A DNA stretch of 64,000 bases from Catenuloplanes niger (GTDB lineage Bacteria; Actinomycetota; Actinomycetes; Mycobacteriales; Micromonosporaceae), in the NCBI RefSeq assembly GCF_031458255.1, contig NZ_JAVDYC010000001.1:6085001-6149000 (forward strand), given 5' to 3'. This document shows, in pieces, positions 17,110-26,387 of the stretch (position 1 is its first letter; every line of letters begins with the position of its first letter). A program made the position numbers and the translations under genes. Below the pieces are notes generated by a model. It had not been told where the DNA came from, made no database searches, and saw only the letters and a list, made by a program, of their open reading frames with translations.

Positions 17110-18605
17110 CCGACACCGACGCACCGATCACCGACGCACCGATCACCGACGCCCGCACGCCGGCCATCCCGGCCGCGCCCGCGTTCGCCGTCTTGCCCAC
17201 GCCGGCCGGTTCCGGCGGCCTGACCGCGGCTGGTTCTGACGGCCCGGTCGCCGCTGCTTCGGCCGGTTCTGGCGGTCTGGGCGCCGCGGTTTCGGCTGGT
17301 TCGGACAGGCTGGCGGCTGTGGCTCTGGCTGATTCTGACGGCTTGGCGGCTGTGGCTTCGGCGGGTTCTGGTGGGCCGGCCGCCGCGGCTTCGGCCGGTT
17401 CTGGCGGTTTGGCGGCTGTGGCTTCGGCTGGTTCTGATGGCCTGATGCCCGTGGCGTCGGTGCGGTCTGCCGGTCCGGCCGGGTCCACCGATTCGGCGCC
17501 TGCGGCCTCGGCTGGGACCGGCGGTGCGGCTGCGTTCACCGCGTCCGCCGGGCCGGACTCGACCGATGGCGTGAGGGCTGCCACGTCCGCGGGCGTGGGC
17601 CGGGAGCGGGCGCACGAGACGATCGTCGAGGGTGCCGAGGCGCGGAGTTCCGGCGCCGGTGCGGAGGCCGGTGAGGTGGCGGACTCAGTGGTGGAGGTGG
17701 GTGCCGAGGCGCGGAGCTCCGGCGCCGGTGAGGTGGCGGACTCAGTGGCGGAGGTGGATGCCGAGGCGCGGGTCAGGTCTTCCGACGCGAGTTCCGAGGT
17801 GGCCGAGCCCGAGTCGGCCGGTGTGCCGGTCGAGGTGACCGAGCCCGAGTTAGCCGGTGTGCCGGTCGAGGTGCCGGGCGCGGCGGGGGAGTGGCGCGGG
17901 ATCGTGCTGGTGACCGGCACGGACACCGGCGTCGGCAAGACCATCGCGACCGCCGCGATCGCCGCCGCCGCGCGGCACGCCGGGCTGCGGGTTGCGGTGA
18001 TCAAGCCGGGGCAGACCGGCACCGCGACCGACGAGCCCACCGACGCCGAGGTGGTCGCGCGACTCGCCGGCCCGGACACGGTCCGGACGCTCGCGTCGTT
18101 CCCCGATCCGCTGGCCCCGCTCGCGGCCGCCCGGGTCGCCGGGCTGGAGCCGATCGAGCTCTACGCGGTCGTCGACGAGATCCGCGCGGAGGCCGGCCGG
18201 CACGACCTGGTGCTGGTCGAGGGCGCCGGCGGCCTGCTGGTCCCGATGGGTCTGCGCCCGTCCGGCGAGCCCTGGACCGTCGCCGACCTGGCCGTCACCC
18301 TGGACGCCAAGGCCGTCGTCGTGGCCCGCGCCGGTCTGGGCACGCTCAACCACACCGCGCTCACGCTCGAGGCCCTGGAGCGCCGGGGCGTCCCGGCCCG
18401 GATCGTCATCGGTGCCTGGCCGGCCGCTCCCGAGCTGGTCCACTGGACCAACCTGACCGACCTGGTCCCGCAGCTCGCCGGCGCCATCCCGGACGCGGCC
18501 GGCAGCATCGACCCCGGTGTCTTCCGCCGCTCCGCCTCCGGCTGGCTGACCCCGACCCTCTACGGCGTCCTCGACGACTGGCGCACCTGGGCCGAGGAGC
18601 TCTGA
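17106..18605 (+). CDS. bioD: Dethiobiotin synthetase with long low-complexity N-terminal extension
   Basis: The frame encodes 499 residues. Residues from about 262 are a normal BioD of about 235 residues: P-loop GTDTGVGKT near 270, VIKPGQTGT, LVEGAGGLLVPMG, and VVVARAGLGTLNHTALTLEA. The first 260 residues are Ala/Gly/Ser-rich repeats (ASAGSGGLAA, ASAGSDGL), then acidic Val/Glu repeats (EVADSV, AEARSSGAG, ESAGVPVEV). The ATG at 17106 overlaps the bioF stop (ATGA), which supports real initiation there. Internal GTG starts just before the catalytic domain, for example after GVPVEVPGAAGEW, are possible alternatives. Family members are about 220-240 residues, so the extension is unusual. Confidence 0.85.
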   Translation: MTDTDAPITDAPITDARTPAIPAAPAFAVLPTPAGSGGLTAAGSDGPVAAASAGSGGLGAAVSAGSDRLAAVALADSDGLAAVASAGSGGPAAAASAGSGGLAAVASAGSDGLMPVASVRSAGPAGSTDSAPAASAGTGGAAAFTASAGPDSTDGVRAATSAGVGRERAHETIVEGAEARSSGAGAEAGEVADSVVEVGAEARSSGAGEVADSVAEVDAEARVRSSDASSEVAEPESAGVPVEVTEPELAGVPVEVPGAAGEWRGIVLVTGTDTGVGKTIATAAIAAAARHAGLRVAVIKPGQTGTATDEPTDAEVVARLAGPDTVRTLASFPDPLAPLAAARVAGLEPIELYAVVDEIRAEAGRHDLVLVEGAGGLLVPMGLRPSGEPWTVADLAVTLDAKAVVVARAGLGTLNHTALTLEALERRGVPARIVIGAWPAAPELVHWTNLTDLVPQLAGAIPDAAGSIDPGVFRRSASGWLTPTLYGVLDDWRTWAEEL

Positions 18606-18639
18606 CCGGCGGCTCCGGCCACCGATCGGACCACCCGGG

Positions 18640-18702
18640 AACCGCGGGGCCGTCCGCGAGAACCGCGGGGCCGTCCGCGAGAACCGCGGGGCCGTCCGCG
18701 CG
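18640..18702. repeat. 21-bp tandem repeat, 3 copies
   Basis: Three head-to-tail units of exactly 21 bp, each beginning AACCGCGGGGCCGTCCGCG, the last diverging at its final base pairs. They occupy the 150-bp gap between bioD and the convergent P450 gene. GGCCGTCCGCG and CGCGGGGCC can form weak hairpins, so it might act as a bidirectional terminator. Confidence 0.75.
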
Positions 18703-18759
18703 GGAACCTCGCCGACTCACCCACGATCGAAAGGTGAGCGGCATCGGGCCGCGACCGGT

Positions 18760-19911
18760 CTAGGCGGGCAGCTGGGGTCCCACGACGAAGGCGTCCGGCA
18801 TGCGGAACGTCAGGTTGTCCGGGGACCAGGGGGCCCGCAGGATCGTCACCGACCGGAGCATCGCGCGCGTCTCCTCCGTGACCACCTCGGCCTCCATCCG
18901 GGCCAGGCTCGCGCCCACGCAGCGATGGGCGCCGGCGCCGAAGGCGAGGTGCCGGCGGCTGCCGGGCTGGCCGGGGCGGAAGTCGTGCGGGGCGGCGACC
19001 ACGGACGGGTCCTGGGCGGCCGCGGTCAGCCAGAGCAGCAGACCGGTGCCGGCCGGCACGTGGACGTCACCGAGCGTGGTGTCGCGGGCCGCCACCCGGC
19101 GCCACGTGACGATCGGGGTGTCGAGGCGGAGTGCCTCCTCGACGATGTCGGCGGCGCGGGCGTCCGGCGGCACCGCCGTGCCGGCGAGCCGGTGCATGAG
19201 CAGCGTGAGGAACTGGGACGTGGTCTCCTGGCCGGCCACCAGCAGGAAGAACAGCGCACCGGCCACCACGTCGGGCCGGTGCCCGGCGGCGCGGAGGCGG
19301 GCGGCGAGGCCGTCGCCGTGGGCGGCGAAGTCCCGCAGCACCGTGTGGAACTCGCCGACGACGGTGGCGAGGTGTTCCTGCCGGTCGGCCGAGAGCGGTG
19401 CCCAGAAGAGTTCCAGCGCCGCGCGGGCGAAGGTCTTGACCGCGGTCGCCTCCGCCTCCGGGAGGTCGACCAGCCGGGCCAGGACCAGCAGCGGGAGGTC
19501 GGCGGCGAGCACGGCGTGCAGGTCGACGGACTCGCCGCGGGACAGACCGGACATGACGGACGCCACCCGGGACCGGACCACGGACGTCAACCACGGGCGC
19601 TGACGCGCGACGGAGTGCGGATGCAGCAGCTCGGCGACCTCAGCGCGGATCGCGGGGTGGCTCACGCCGCCGTTGTTGGCCAGCGTGGGCGGCAGCCGGA
19701 AGCCGTGCCGGACCAGGATGCGCAGCGCGCTCGCGGGCATCGGGGTGACCGCGTCGAGCGCGTTGTCCGGACGGTACGTGTCCGGGTCGGCCAGCACGGC
19801 GCGCACCTCGGCGTGCCGGGTGACCAGCAGGTGCTCGCCGCCGACGCCGTCGGGGACGAGACGCGGGGCCGGCGTTTCCCGGACCGGCGATTCCCAGAGT
19901 CGAAACAGCAC
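18760..19911 (-). CDS. Cytochrome P450
   Basis: Encodes 383 residues. The heme-binding loop is FGAGAHRCVGASLAR with the Cys ligand near residue 330. The I-helix oxygen-activation motif is LLVAGQETTSQ, and the K-helix E-x-x-R reads EEALRL. These fit bacterial class I P450s; soluble, no membrane anchor. The start is a GTG without a strong ribosome site, and the N-terminus is slightly short compared with the usual 400 residues. It stands alone, convergent with bioD, with no ferredoxin gene beside it, so the substrate cannot be guessed. Confidence 0.9.
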   Translation of the reverse strand: MLFRLWESPVRETPAPRLVPDGVGGEHLLVTRHAEVRAVLADPDTYRPDNALDAVTPMPASALRILVRHGFRLPPTLANNGGVSHPAIRAEVAELLHPHSVARQRPWLTSVVRSRVASVMSGLSRGESVDLHAVLAADLPLLVLARLVDLPEAEATAVKTFARAALELFWAPLSADRQEHLATVVGEFHTVLRDFAAHGDGLAARLRAAGHRPDVVAGALFFLLVAGQETTSQFLTLLMHRLAGTAVPPDARAADIVEEALRLDTPIVTWRRVAARDTTLGDVHVPAGTGLLLWLTAAAQDPSVVAAPHDFRPGQPGSRRHLAFGAGAHRCVGASLARMEAEVVTEETRAMLRSVTILRAPWSPDNLTFRMPDAFVVGPQLPA

Positions 19912-20014
19912 GGGATCACGCTACTCAGGCGCGGCTGGTGCCGTTTTCCCTCATCCGCGTCGGAAGCGCGCCGATTGTCCGATAGGCGGGAGAGGCAGCG
20001 GTGGGGGGTCGCGG

Positions 20015-23000
20015 ATGTCGGCACGACGGGTGAGCGTCGGCTTCACCGTCTGGCTTGCCGTCCTCACCGTGCTGTTCTACGCGTTCCCGCAGCAGAAGGC
20101 CGTGATCTGGGTGCTGATCGGCCTGTCCGGGGCGACCGCGGTGGCGTCCGGCGTCCGGCTGCACCGTCCCCGCCGCCGCCTGCCGTGGTATCTGCTGGCC
20201 GCCGCGCTGGTGGCGATGACCATAGGTGACACGTACTACAACTGGCTCGTGGAGGTGGTCCACGACCCGGATCCCTTCCCCTCGTACGCCGATGCGATCT
20301 ATGTCGTGGTCCCGGTCCTGCTGGCCGCCGCGCTGCTGCGCTTCATGGCGGCCCGCACCGTCGGCCGCGACCGGAACGCGCTGCTCGAGGCGCTGATGGT
20401 GACGGCCGCCCTCGCGCTGCTGGCCTGGCTCTACCTGGTCGCGCCGTTCGTCCGCGACTCCGGCATGCCGGTCACCGAGCGGGTCGCCGCGATCGTCGGA
20501 CCGGTCGGCGATCTGGTCTGCGTGGCCGCGCTGACCCGGCTGCTGGCGACCGGCGGGCGCCGTCCCGCGGCCGCGAACCTGCTGGTCCTGGGCGTGCTGT
20601 CGCTGCTGGTCACGGACTGCCTCTACTCGGTCGACCTGCTCTCCGACGACTGGCGGCCCGGCGGCCCGGTCCACCTCGGCTGGGTGATCTTCTACGGCGC
20701 GCCGGGTCTGGCCGCGTTGCAGCCGTCGATGCGTTGGCTGACCGAGCCGATGCCGCGCCTCCCCGGGTACGCGTCCCGCGCCAGCGCGTTCCAGGGCTCG
20801 ATGCTGCTGGCCGTGAGCCTGGTCGGGCCGGTGGTGCTGCTGGCCGAGACGATGCGCGGCAACGTGCGGGACGTACCGCTGATCGCCTGCGTGACGCTGC
20901 TCATCTCGATGTTCGGCGTGCTCTGGTCGACCGGTTCACGCACGCAGTTCGTGGCGACGCTGGACCGCGAGTCCGCGCTGCGTGAGGCGGGCGCGCGGCT
21001 GGTCTCCGCGACCACGGTGGCCGAGGTCGGCGAGGTGGTCCGCTCGACGGTCACCCGGCTGCTGCCGCCGGACGCGCCGCATTCGGTGGTGTTCGCGGAC
21101 GGGTCGGCGGCCGACCACGACGAGGAGGGCGAGGTCGGCGACCTGGACCGGGCGCTGCCCCCGCCGGGCCGGCGCCCATGGCTGGCGGACGGGCGTGAGC
21201 GGACCGGGTTCGAACGCATGCTGTGCTGCCCGCTCGGCGTGGACTCGGTGCCCGGCGACCCGGTCGTGACGCACTCGCTGTACCTCGGCGCGGCGGAGGA
21301 GCAGTTGCGGCTGCTGGCCGGCTCGATGGAGGTGCTGGCGTCGCAGACCGGGCTGGCGACGGCCCGGATCGCGCTGACCGAGGAGGTGCACCGCGCGCAG
21401 AGCGAGGCGTACTTCCGGACGCTGATCCTGCACGCCTCCGACGTGATCATGATCGTCGACCCGGACGACACGATCCGGTACGCCAGCCCGTCCGCGCACC
21501 CCGTGCTGGCCGCGCCGGACCTGGTCGGCGCCGCGCTGGAGACCGTGATCGACCTGCCCGACCGCACCCGGTTCCGGCACATGCTGGCGCAGGCCCGCGC
21601 GGGCGTCGGCCGGCACGACGGGATGGACTTCACGGCGGTGCGCCGGGACGGCGTGCGCCTGCAGATCGAGGTCAACTGCCGGGACATGCGGGACGAGCCC
21701 ACGGTCGGCGGCCTGGTGCTGACGCTGCGGGACGTCACCGAGCGGCGCGCGCTGGAGCGGGAACTGACCCACCAGGCGCTGCACGATTCGCTGACCGGCC
21801 TGGCCAACCGGGTGCTCTTCACCGACCGGGCACAGCACGCGGCCGCCCGCGCCGGGCGGGACGGCTCGCTGGTCGGCGTGCTGCTGATCGACCTGAACGG
21901 GTTCCGCCTGATCAACGAGGCGCTCGGCCACACGGTCGGCGACCGGCTGCTGGTCGGCGTCGCGGAACGGCTGACCGAGGTGCTGCGCCCCGGCGACACC
22001 GTGGCCCGGCTCGGCGCGGACGAGTTCGCCGCGCTGATCGAGGACGTCAGTCACCTCTCCGAGCTGGAGGAGATCGCCGGCCGGGTGACCACCGCGCTGA
22101 CCACGCCGTTCACCATCGAGGGCGAGCAGATCGGCGGCGTCGCCAGCGTCGGCGTCTCCACCACCGCGGAGGCCCGGGACGCGAACGAGCTGCTCCGCCA
22201 GGCCGACCTGGCGCTGAACGTGGCGAAGGCGGCCGGCCGCGGCCAGTGGCGCCGGTACCAGGCGGAGGTGCACTCCGCACTGGTCGCCCGGCTGGAGTTG
22301 CGGGCCGCGCTGGAGCAGGCGGTCAGCGGCGGCCACTTCGTGCTGCAGTACCAGCCGATCGTCGACCTGCTCACCGACGAGGCCGCCGGGTTCGAGGCGC
22401 TGGTCCGCTGGAAACACCCGACGCGCGGCGTGATCCCGCCGGACCAGTTCATCAACCTGGCCGAGGAGACCGGCCTGATCGTCCCGATCGGCCACTGGGT
22501 GCTGGAGGAGGCGCTGCGCTCGGCCGAACGCTGGAACCGGCTGGTCCCGTCCGACCGCCCGCGCTACGTGAGCGTGAACGTGTCCGCGCGCCAGTTCCGC
22601 AACCCCGGCTTCATGGACTCGGTCCGGCAGATCCTGGCCGACTCCGGCGTACCGCCGCGGGCCCTGCTCCTGGAGATCACCGAGAGTCTGTTGCTGCGCG
22701 ACGACGAGCAGGTGTGGGCGGACCTCGCGGCGCTGCGCCAGACCGGCGTCCGGATCGCGATCGACGACTTCGGCACCGGCTACTCGTCGCTGAGCTACCT
22801 GCGCCACATGCCGATCGACGTCCTGAAGATCGACAAGTCGTTCATCGACGACATGGTCCACAGCCGCAAGCAGCGCGCGCTGGTCTCCGCGATCGTCCAG
22901 CTCGCTGACACGCTCGACCTGCGGGTGATCGCGGAGGGCATCGAGGAGCCGGTGCACCGCGAGATGCTGGCCAGCATGGGGTGCCCCTACGGTCAGGGCT

Positions 23001-23086
23001 ACCTCTTCTCCCGCCCGGTCAACGCCGCCGACATCTACGGCTGGCTCACCACCCGCACCAAGGCCGCGAAGCCCGCACCGGCGTGA
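20015..23086 (+). CDS. Membrane-bound PAS-GGDEF-EAL cyclic-di-GMP protein
   Basis: Encodes 1023 residues from the ATG at 20015 after GGGGGG. About eight transmembrane helices occupy residues 5-300 (a MASE-like sensor), then a GAF-like linker, a PAS domain near 469-560 (ILHASDVIMIVDPDDTIRYA), a GGDEF domain (about 590-750) and an EAL domain (about 770-1010). The cyclase signature is RLGADEFAAL, so the GGDEF reads GADEF; an I-site RPGD lies five residues upstream. The EAL side is intact: FEALVRWKHP, NVSARQF, LEITESLLL, IDDFGTGYSSLSYLR, KIDKSFID and AEGIEE. It probably hydrolyses c-di-GMP, with the degenerate cyclase domain regulatory. The gene is monocistronic. Confidence 0.9.
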   Translation: MSARRVSVGFTVWLAVLTVLFYAFPQQKAVIWVLIGLSGATAVASGVRLHRPRRRLPWYLLAAALVAMTIGDTYYNWLVEVVHDPDPFPSYADAIYVVVPVLLAAALLRFMAARTVGRDRNALLEALMVTAALALLAWLYLVAPFVRDSGMPVTERVAAIVGPVGDLVCVAALTRLLATGGRRPAAANLLVLGVLSLLVTDCLYSVDLLSDDWRPGGPVHLGWVIFYGAPGLAALQPSMRWLTEPMPRLPGYASRASAFQGSMLLAVSLVGPVVLLAETMRGNVRDVPLIACVTLLISMFGVLWSTGSRTQFVATLDRESALREAGARLVSATTVAEVGEVVRSTVTRLLPPDAPHSVVFADGSAADHDEEGEVGDLDRALPPPGRRPWLADGRERTGFERMLCCPLGVDSVPGDPVVTHSLYLGAAEEQLRLLAGSMEVLASQTGLATARIALTEEVHRAQSEAYFRTLILHASDVIMIVDPDDTIRYASPSAHPVLAAPDLVGAALETVIDLPDRTRFRHMLAQARAGVGRHDGMDFTAVRRDGVRLQIEVNCRDMRDEPTVGGLVLTLRDVTERRALERELTHQALHDSLTGLANRVLFTDRAQHAAARAGRDGSLVGVLLIDLNGFRLINEALGHTVGDRLLVGVAERLTEVLRPGDTVARLGADEFAALIEDVSHLSELEEIAGRVTTALTTPFTIEGEQIGGVASVGVSTTAEARDANELLRQADLALNVAKAAGRGQWRRYQAEVHSALVARLELRAALEQAVSGGHFVLQYQPIVDLLTDEAAGFEALVRWKHPTRGVIPPDQFINLAEETGLIVPIGHWVLEEALRSAERWNRLVPSDRPRYVSVNVSARQFRNPGFMDSVRQILADSGVPPRALLLEITESLLLRDDEQVWADLAALRQTGVRIAIDDFGTGYSSLSYLRHMPIDVLKIDKSFIDDMVHSRKQRALVSAIVQLADTLDLRVIAEGIEEPVHREMLASMGCPYGQGYLFSRPVNAADIYGWLTTRTKAAKPAPA

Positions 23087-23408
23087 CCGGAAGCGGGAAG
23101 GTCACGCACGTGATCCGGCGTTCGCGCGGCCGCGGACGGGGCCGGAAAGAGCACACGCCCGGCTGCCCGCGGGGGGTGCGGTCGGAGCCGGGCGGTGCGG
23201 AATATGGGGGTGCCGAGGATCTGGGGCCAGGTCCCCTCGCGGGGTAATCCTCCCGGTCCGTACTCGGGGTGTTGGTCGGACACGCGGGCGGATCCGTCCG
23301 CTGGTCGGCGATCGGTTCCGGAGACCGCGGGGCGGCACCTCGTGACTTGCTGAAACCACGTTACGCAGTGGAAACCCGGCTGCGAAACGGGGGAAACCCT
23401 TGTCTGGT
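23087..23408. other. Intergenic region, no gene seen
   Basis: 322 bp between the convergent GGDEF/EAL and LuxR-type genes. Just after the first stop there is a GTGACC / GGTCAC inverted repeat around GGAAGCGGGAA (near 23083-23106) that could aid termination. No RNA gene or convincing short ORF was found. Confidence 0.5.
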
Positions 23409-26228
23409 CTAGCTTTCCGTCAGGCGGGAGGCCAACTGGGTGCGGGACCGGACGCCGACCTTGCGGTAGATGCGGGTGAGCGTGGCCTCGACCGTCTTCA
23501 CGCTCAGGTACAGCTGGGTGGCGATCTCCCGGTTGCTGGCGCCCTGCCGGACCAGCGCGGCGATCCGCGCCTCGGTCGAGGTCAGGCCCTCACCGCCGGT
23601 GGACTCCTCCTCCGGTGCGCGCCGCTGCGCCCCGACGGTGAGCGTGGCGAGCGCGCGTTGCGCCCGCTGCGTCCAGGGGGTCGCGTGGGCGCGGCCGAAG
23701 ATGTCGCGCGCGGACTCGATCGCGGCGCGGGCAGCCGCGTAACGGCGCCGACGGCGTTCGGCGCGGCCGAGCGTCAACAGCGCGTTGCCCTGGGCGATCG
23801 GCTGGCCGAGGTCGGCGAACGTCTTCGCGGCGCCGGCCGCGAGCGCGGCGCCGGCCGCGGCGTCGCCCTGGTGGACCAGGATCAGCGCCTCCGCGCGGTC
23901 CAGCTCGGCCAGCACGCCGCGCGAGCGTTTGAGGCGCTGCGCCGCCTCGCGGGCCTCCGTGACCACCTCGGCCGCGGCGGCCGGCTCGCCCGCGTTGATC
24001 AGCGCGGTGACCAGGTCGCCGTGCCAGCGCAGCGTGGACGGGTCGGTGTAGCCGCGGTCGGCCTCCAGCCGCTGCAACCGGCGCAGCGTGACCAGCGCGG
24101 CGTCGTTGTCGCCGGTGGCCAGCTGGGCCTGGCCGAGCACGTGCAGGTTGCGGGTCAGGTAGATCATGTCGCCGTCCGCCTCGGACGAGCGGACGCCGCG
24201 CTCCGCGTAGTTGAGCCCGCGGGCGGGGCTGCCGCCGGCCAGTTCCGCGATGGCCATCGCGTACCAGCTCGGGCCGAGCGGCAGGTCGTTCTCCTGGAAC
24301 AGCCGGGCGGCGCGGGCGGCGTAGTCCAGCGCGTCGCGGGTGTGCCCGTCCCGGCTGGCCACCTCGGCGAGGCTGCGCAGGATGTCGACCAGCTCCTCCA
24401 GGCCGCTGCGTTCCGCCTCCGGCAGCATGCGGAGCAGTTCGGCGCGGGCCTCGGTGAGCCGGTCGTCGAAGAGCGCGAACCGGGCGGCCAGGAAGCGCGG
24501 CGAGTGGTGCAGCCGGCCGTGCCCCGCCTCCTCCGGCACGGCCAGCGCCTCGGCCAGCACCTGGAGGTAGTCCGGCCGGCCGGACGCGCGAGTCACCTGG
24601 GCGAGCATCGCGCCGGCCATGCTCTGCACCGCGGTGTCGCCGACGATCCGGGCGAGCCGGACCGCGGCCTTCGCCTCGCGCTCGGTCAACTCGGTCTTGC
24701 CCTGGTGGTGCCGTTGCCAGGCCAGCCGCAGGCGCAGCGGTGCCAGCAGCGCCGGGTCGTCGCCCGCGTCGACCAGCGCGGCGGCCAGCATCTCCTCCAT
24801 GCCGCCGAGTGCCTGGCCGGAGCCGTCCAGCACCGCGATCCGGGCGCGGACCCGCTGGGCCGGTGTCGCGTCCGCCGCGAAGACCGCCTCGGCGGCCTGC
24901 ACGCACAGTTCGCGGCGGCCCGCGGCCGAGGCCGCCTCCGCGGCGGCGACCAGCCACTCGGTTCGTTCCGGGTGCAGCTCGCCGCCGGTCCGGTCCGCGG
25001 CCAGCAGGTAGAGGTCGGCGACCAGGCCGGGCGCGCCGCGCTGCAACGCGGTCTCGGCCGCGGACACCAGCGACCGGGCGATCTCCGCGTCCGGGTGCTC
25101 GTTGGCCAGCGCGCGGTGCCGGATGCGCTCGACCGGGTCGGACGCGGTCGCGGCCAGCTGCCGGTGCGTCGCGGACCGGCGTTCGGCCGGCGCCTCCTCG
25201 GCCAGCACGGTCGCGACCGCGGGCGGCGTGAAGTGCACGACGCCGTGCGCGACCGCGATCAGCCCGGCGGCCTCGGCGGCGCGCAGCTCCCGGTCCGCGT
25301 CCGGCCGGCCGGCCATCCGCAGCTGGGCCGCGGTCGGCCGGGTGGCGAGCGCGGCCGCGAACAGCGTCTCGCGGACCGCGGCGGGCAGCGCGTCGAGCCG
25401 GTCGACCAGCGCGTCACGCACCTGTTCCGGCAGCCGCCAGGGGCGCCACGGCCGGGCGTCGCCGGCCGGCGGGTCGTCGAACGCGAACGCGCCGGCCAGC
25501 GCCAGCGCGAGGTAGGGGTTGCCACCGCTGTCCGCGTGCAGCCGGGCCGCGGCCCAGTAGTTCAGGCCGTGCGCGTCGAGCAGCGCGGTCACGTCCTCCT
25601 CGGCCAGCGGCGGCACGGTCAGCTCCTGCACCGGTGGCGGGCTCAGGTGCGTCACCCGGGCGCGGACGGCCGGGCTCTCCGGCGAGCGCTGCGCGATCAC
25701 GGCGCGGATCGGCCGGTCCGCGAGCCGGCGGCTGGCGTAGCCGATCACGTCCGCGGACGCGCCGTCGAGCCACTGCGCGTCGTCGATGATCAGCAGGACC
25801 GGTTGATCGCTGAGCGCCTCCAGGCAGCTCTGCCAGGCCAGCCGGCGGGCCAGCTCGGCGCGCCCACCCCGGCCGCGGGAGTCGCCGCGGCGCACCAGCA
25901 TGGTGTCGAACGCGGCCCGCTGCGGCCCGGGGAGCCGCTCGACCACGTCGTCCGGCACCTGGGCGAGCAGCTCGGCCATCCCCGCGTACGGCAGGAAGCG
26001 CTCGGCCGCGGTGGCGGCCAGCCGGAGCACGCGGTCGCCGCGCTGGGCCACCGCGTCGAGGATCGCGGTCTTGCCGATGCCGCTCGGCCCGGTCAGCACC
26101 ACGCCGCCGCCGGCACGCAGCCGGCTGTCGATCGCACCGAGCAGCGCCGCACGCCCCACCAGGGGGACGCCGTGGGCCGAGACATCGGTAGTCAGCGTGA
26201 TCTCCGAACTGTCGGCGCCCGTCCCCAC
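23409..26228 (-). CDS. LuxR-family transcriptional regulator with AAA ATPase domain (LAL/MalT type)
   Basis: Encodes 939 residues. The N-terminus has an AAA/STAND nucleotide-binding domain: Walker A LTGPSGIGKTAI near 45, Walker B PVLLIIDDAQWLD. A long TPR-like helical middle (about 350-860) is rich in AAEAA/ARAAR repeats. The C-terminal LuxR helix-turn-helix is LTSTEARIAALVRQGASNRE and LYLSVKTVEATLTRIYRKVG. Such LAL regulators often control secondary metabolism or sugar use by integrating ATP and an inducer. The start is a GTG with a weak ribosome site. It is about 8.9 kb from the orthosomycin region, so a pathway role is only possible. Confidence 0.9.
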   Translation of the reverse strand: MGTGADSSEITLTTDVSAHGVPLVGRAALLGAIDSRLRAGGGVVLTGPSGIGKTAILDAVAQRGDRVLRLAATAAERFLPYAGMAELLAQVPDDVVERLPGPQRAAFDTMLVRRGDSRGRGGRAELARRLAWQSCLEALSDQPVLLIIDDAQWLDGASADVIGYASRRLADRPIRAVIAQRSPESPAVRARVTHLSPPPVQELTVPPLAEEDVTALLDAHGLNYWAAARLHADSGGNPYLALALAGAFAFDDPPAGDARPWRPWRLPEQVRDALVDRLDALPAAVRETLFAAALATRPTAAQLRMAGRPDADRELRAAEAAGLIAVAHGVVHFTPPAVATVLAEEAPAERRSATHRQLAATASDPVERIRHRALANEHPDAEIARSLVSAAETALQRGAPGLVADLYLLAADRTGGELHPERTEWLVAAAEAASAAGRRELCVQAAEAVFAADATPAQRVRARIAVLDGSGQALGGMEEMLAAALVDAGDDPALLAPLRLRLAWQRHHQGKTELTEREAKAAVRLARIVGDTAVQSMAGAMLAQVTRASGRPDYLQVLAEALAVPEEAGHGRLHHSPRFLAARFALFDDRLTEARAELLRMLPEAERSGLEELVDILRSLAEVASRDGHTRDALDYAARAARLFQENDLPLGPSWYAMAIAELAGGSPARGLNYAERGVRSSEADGDMIYLTRNLHVLGQAQLATGDNDAALVTLRRLQRLEADRGYTDPSTLRWHGDLVTALINAGEPAAAAEVVTEAREAAQRLKRSRGVLAELDRAEALILVHQGDAAAGAALAAGAAKTFADLGQPIAQGNALLTLGRAERRRRRYAAARAAIESARDIFGRAHATPWTQRAQRALATLTVGAQRRAPEEESTGGEGLTSTEARIAALVRQGASNREIATQLYLSVKTVEATLTRIYRKVGVRSRTQLASRLTES

Positions 26229-26387
26229 CAGGCGGGCGCCCTCAACCGTTATCAGCGGCCGGCCGCCGGTAACGCCTCAGCTCACACGCAGCGGGAGCCG
26301 ATGTCACGGCGGTGCCGGCCGACCGGGGCCTTATGGGCGTTCCGGCGGGTCTGCGGGCTGAGAACAGCTTACTCGTTGATCGTTAAA

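Noticed and set aside
17024..18079. 351-residue minus-strand ORF with Ser/Pro/Ala repeats opposite bioD
   Set aside because: It mirrors the low-complexity repeats of the bioD extension and has no ribosome site or family motif.
23409..26228. LuxR-type ATPase regulator as the cluster's pathway regulator
   Set aside because: It is about 9 kb away, separated by unrelated genes and the tRNA array. Nothing in sequence ties it to the antibiotic genes.
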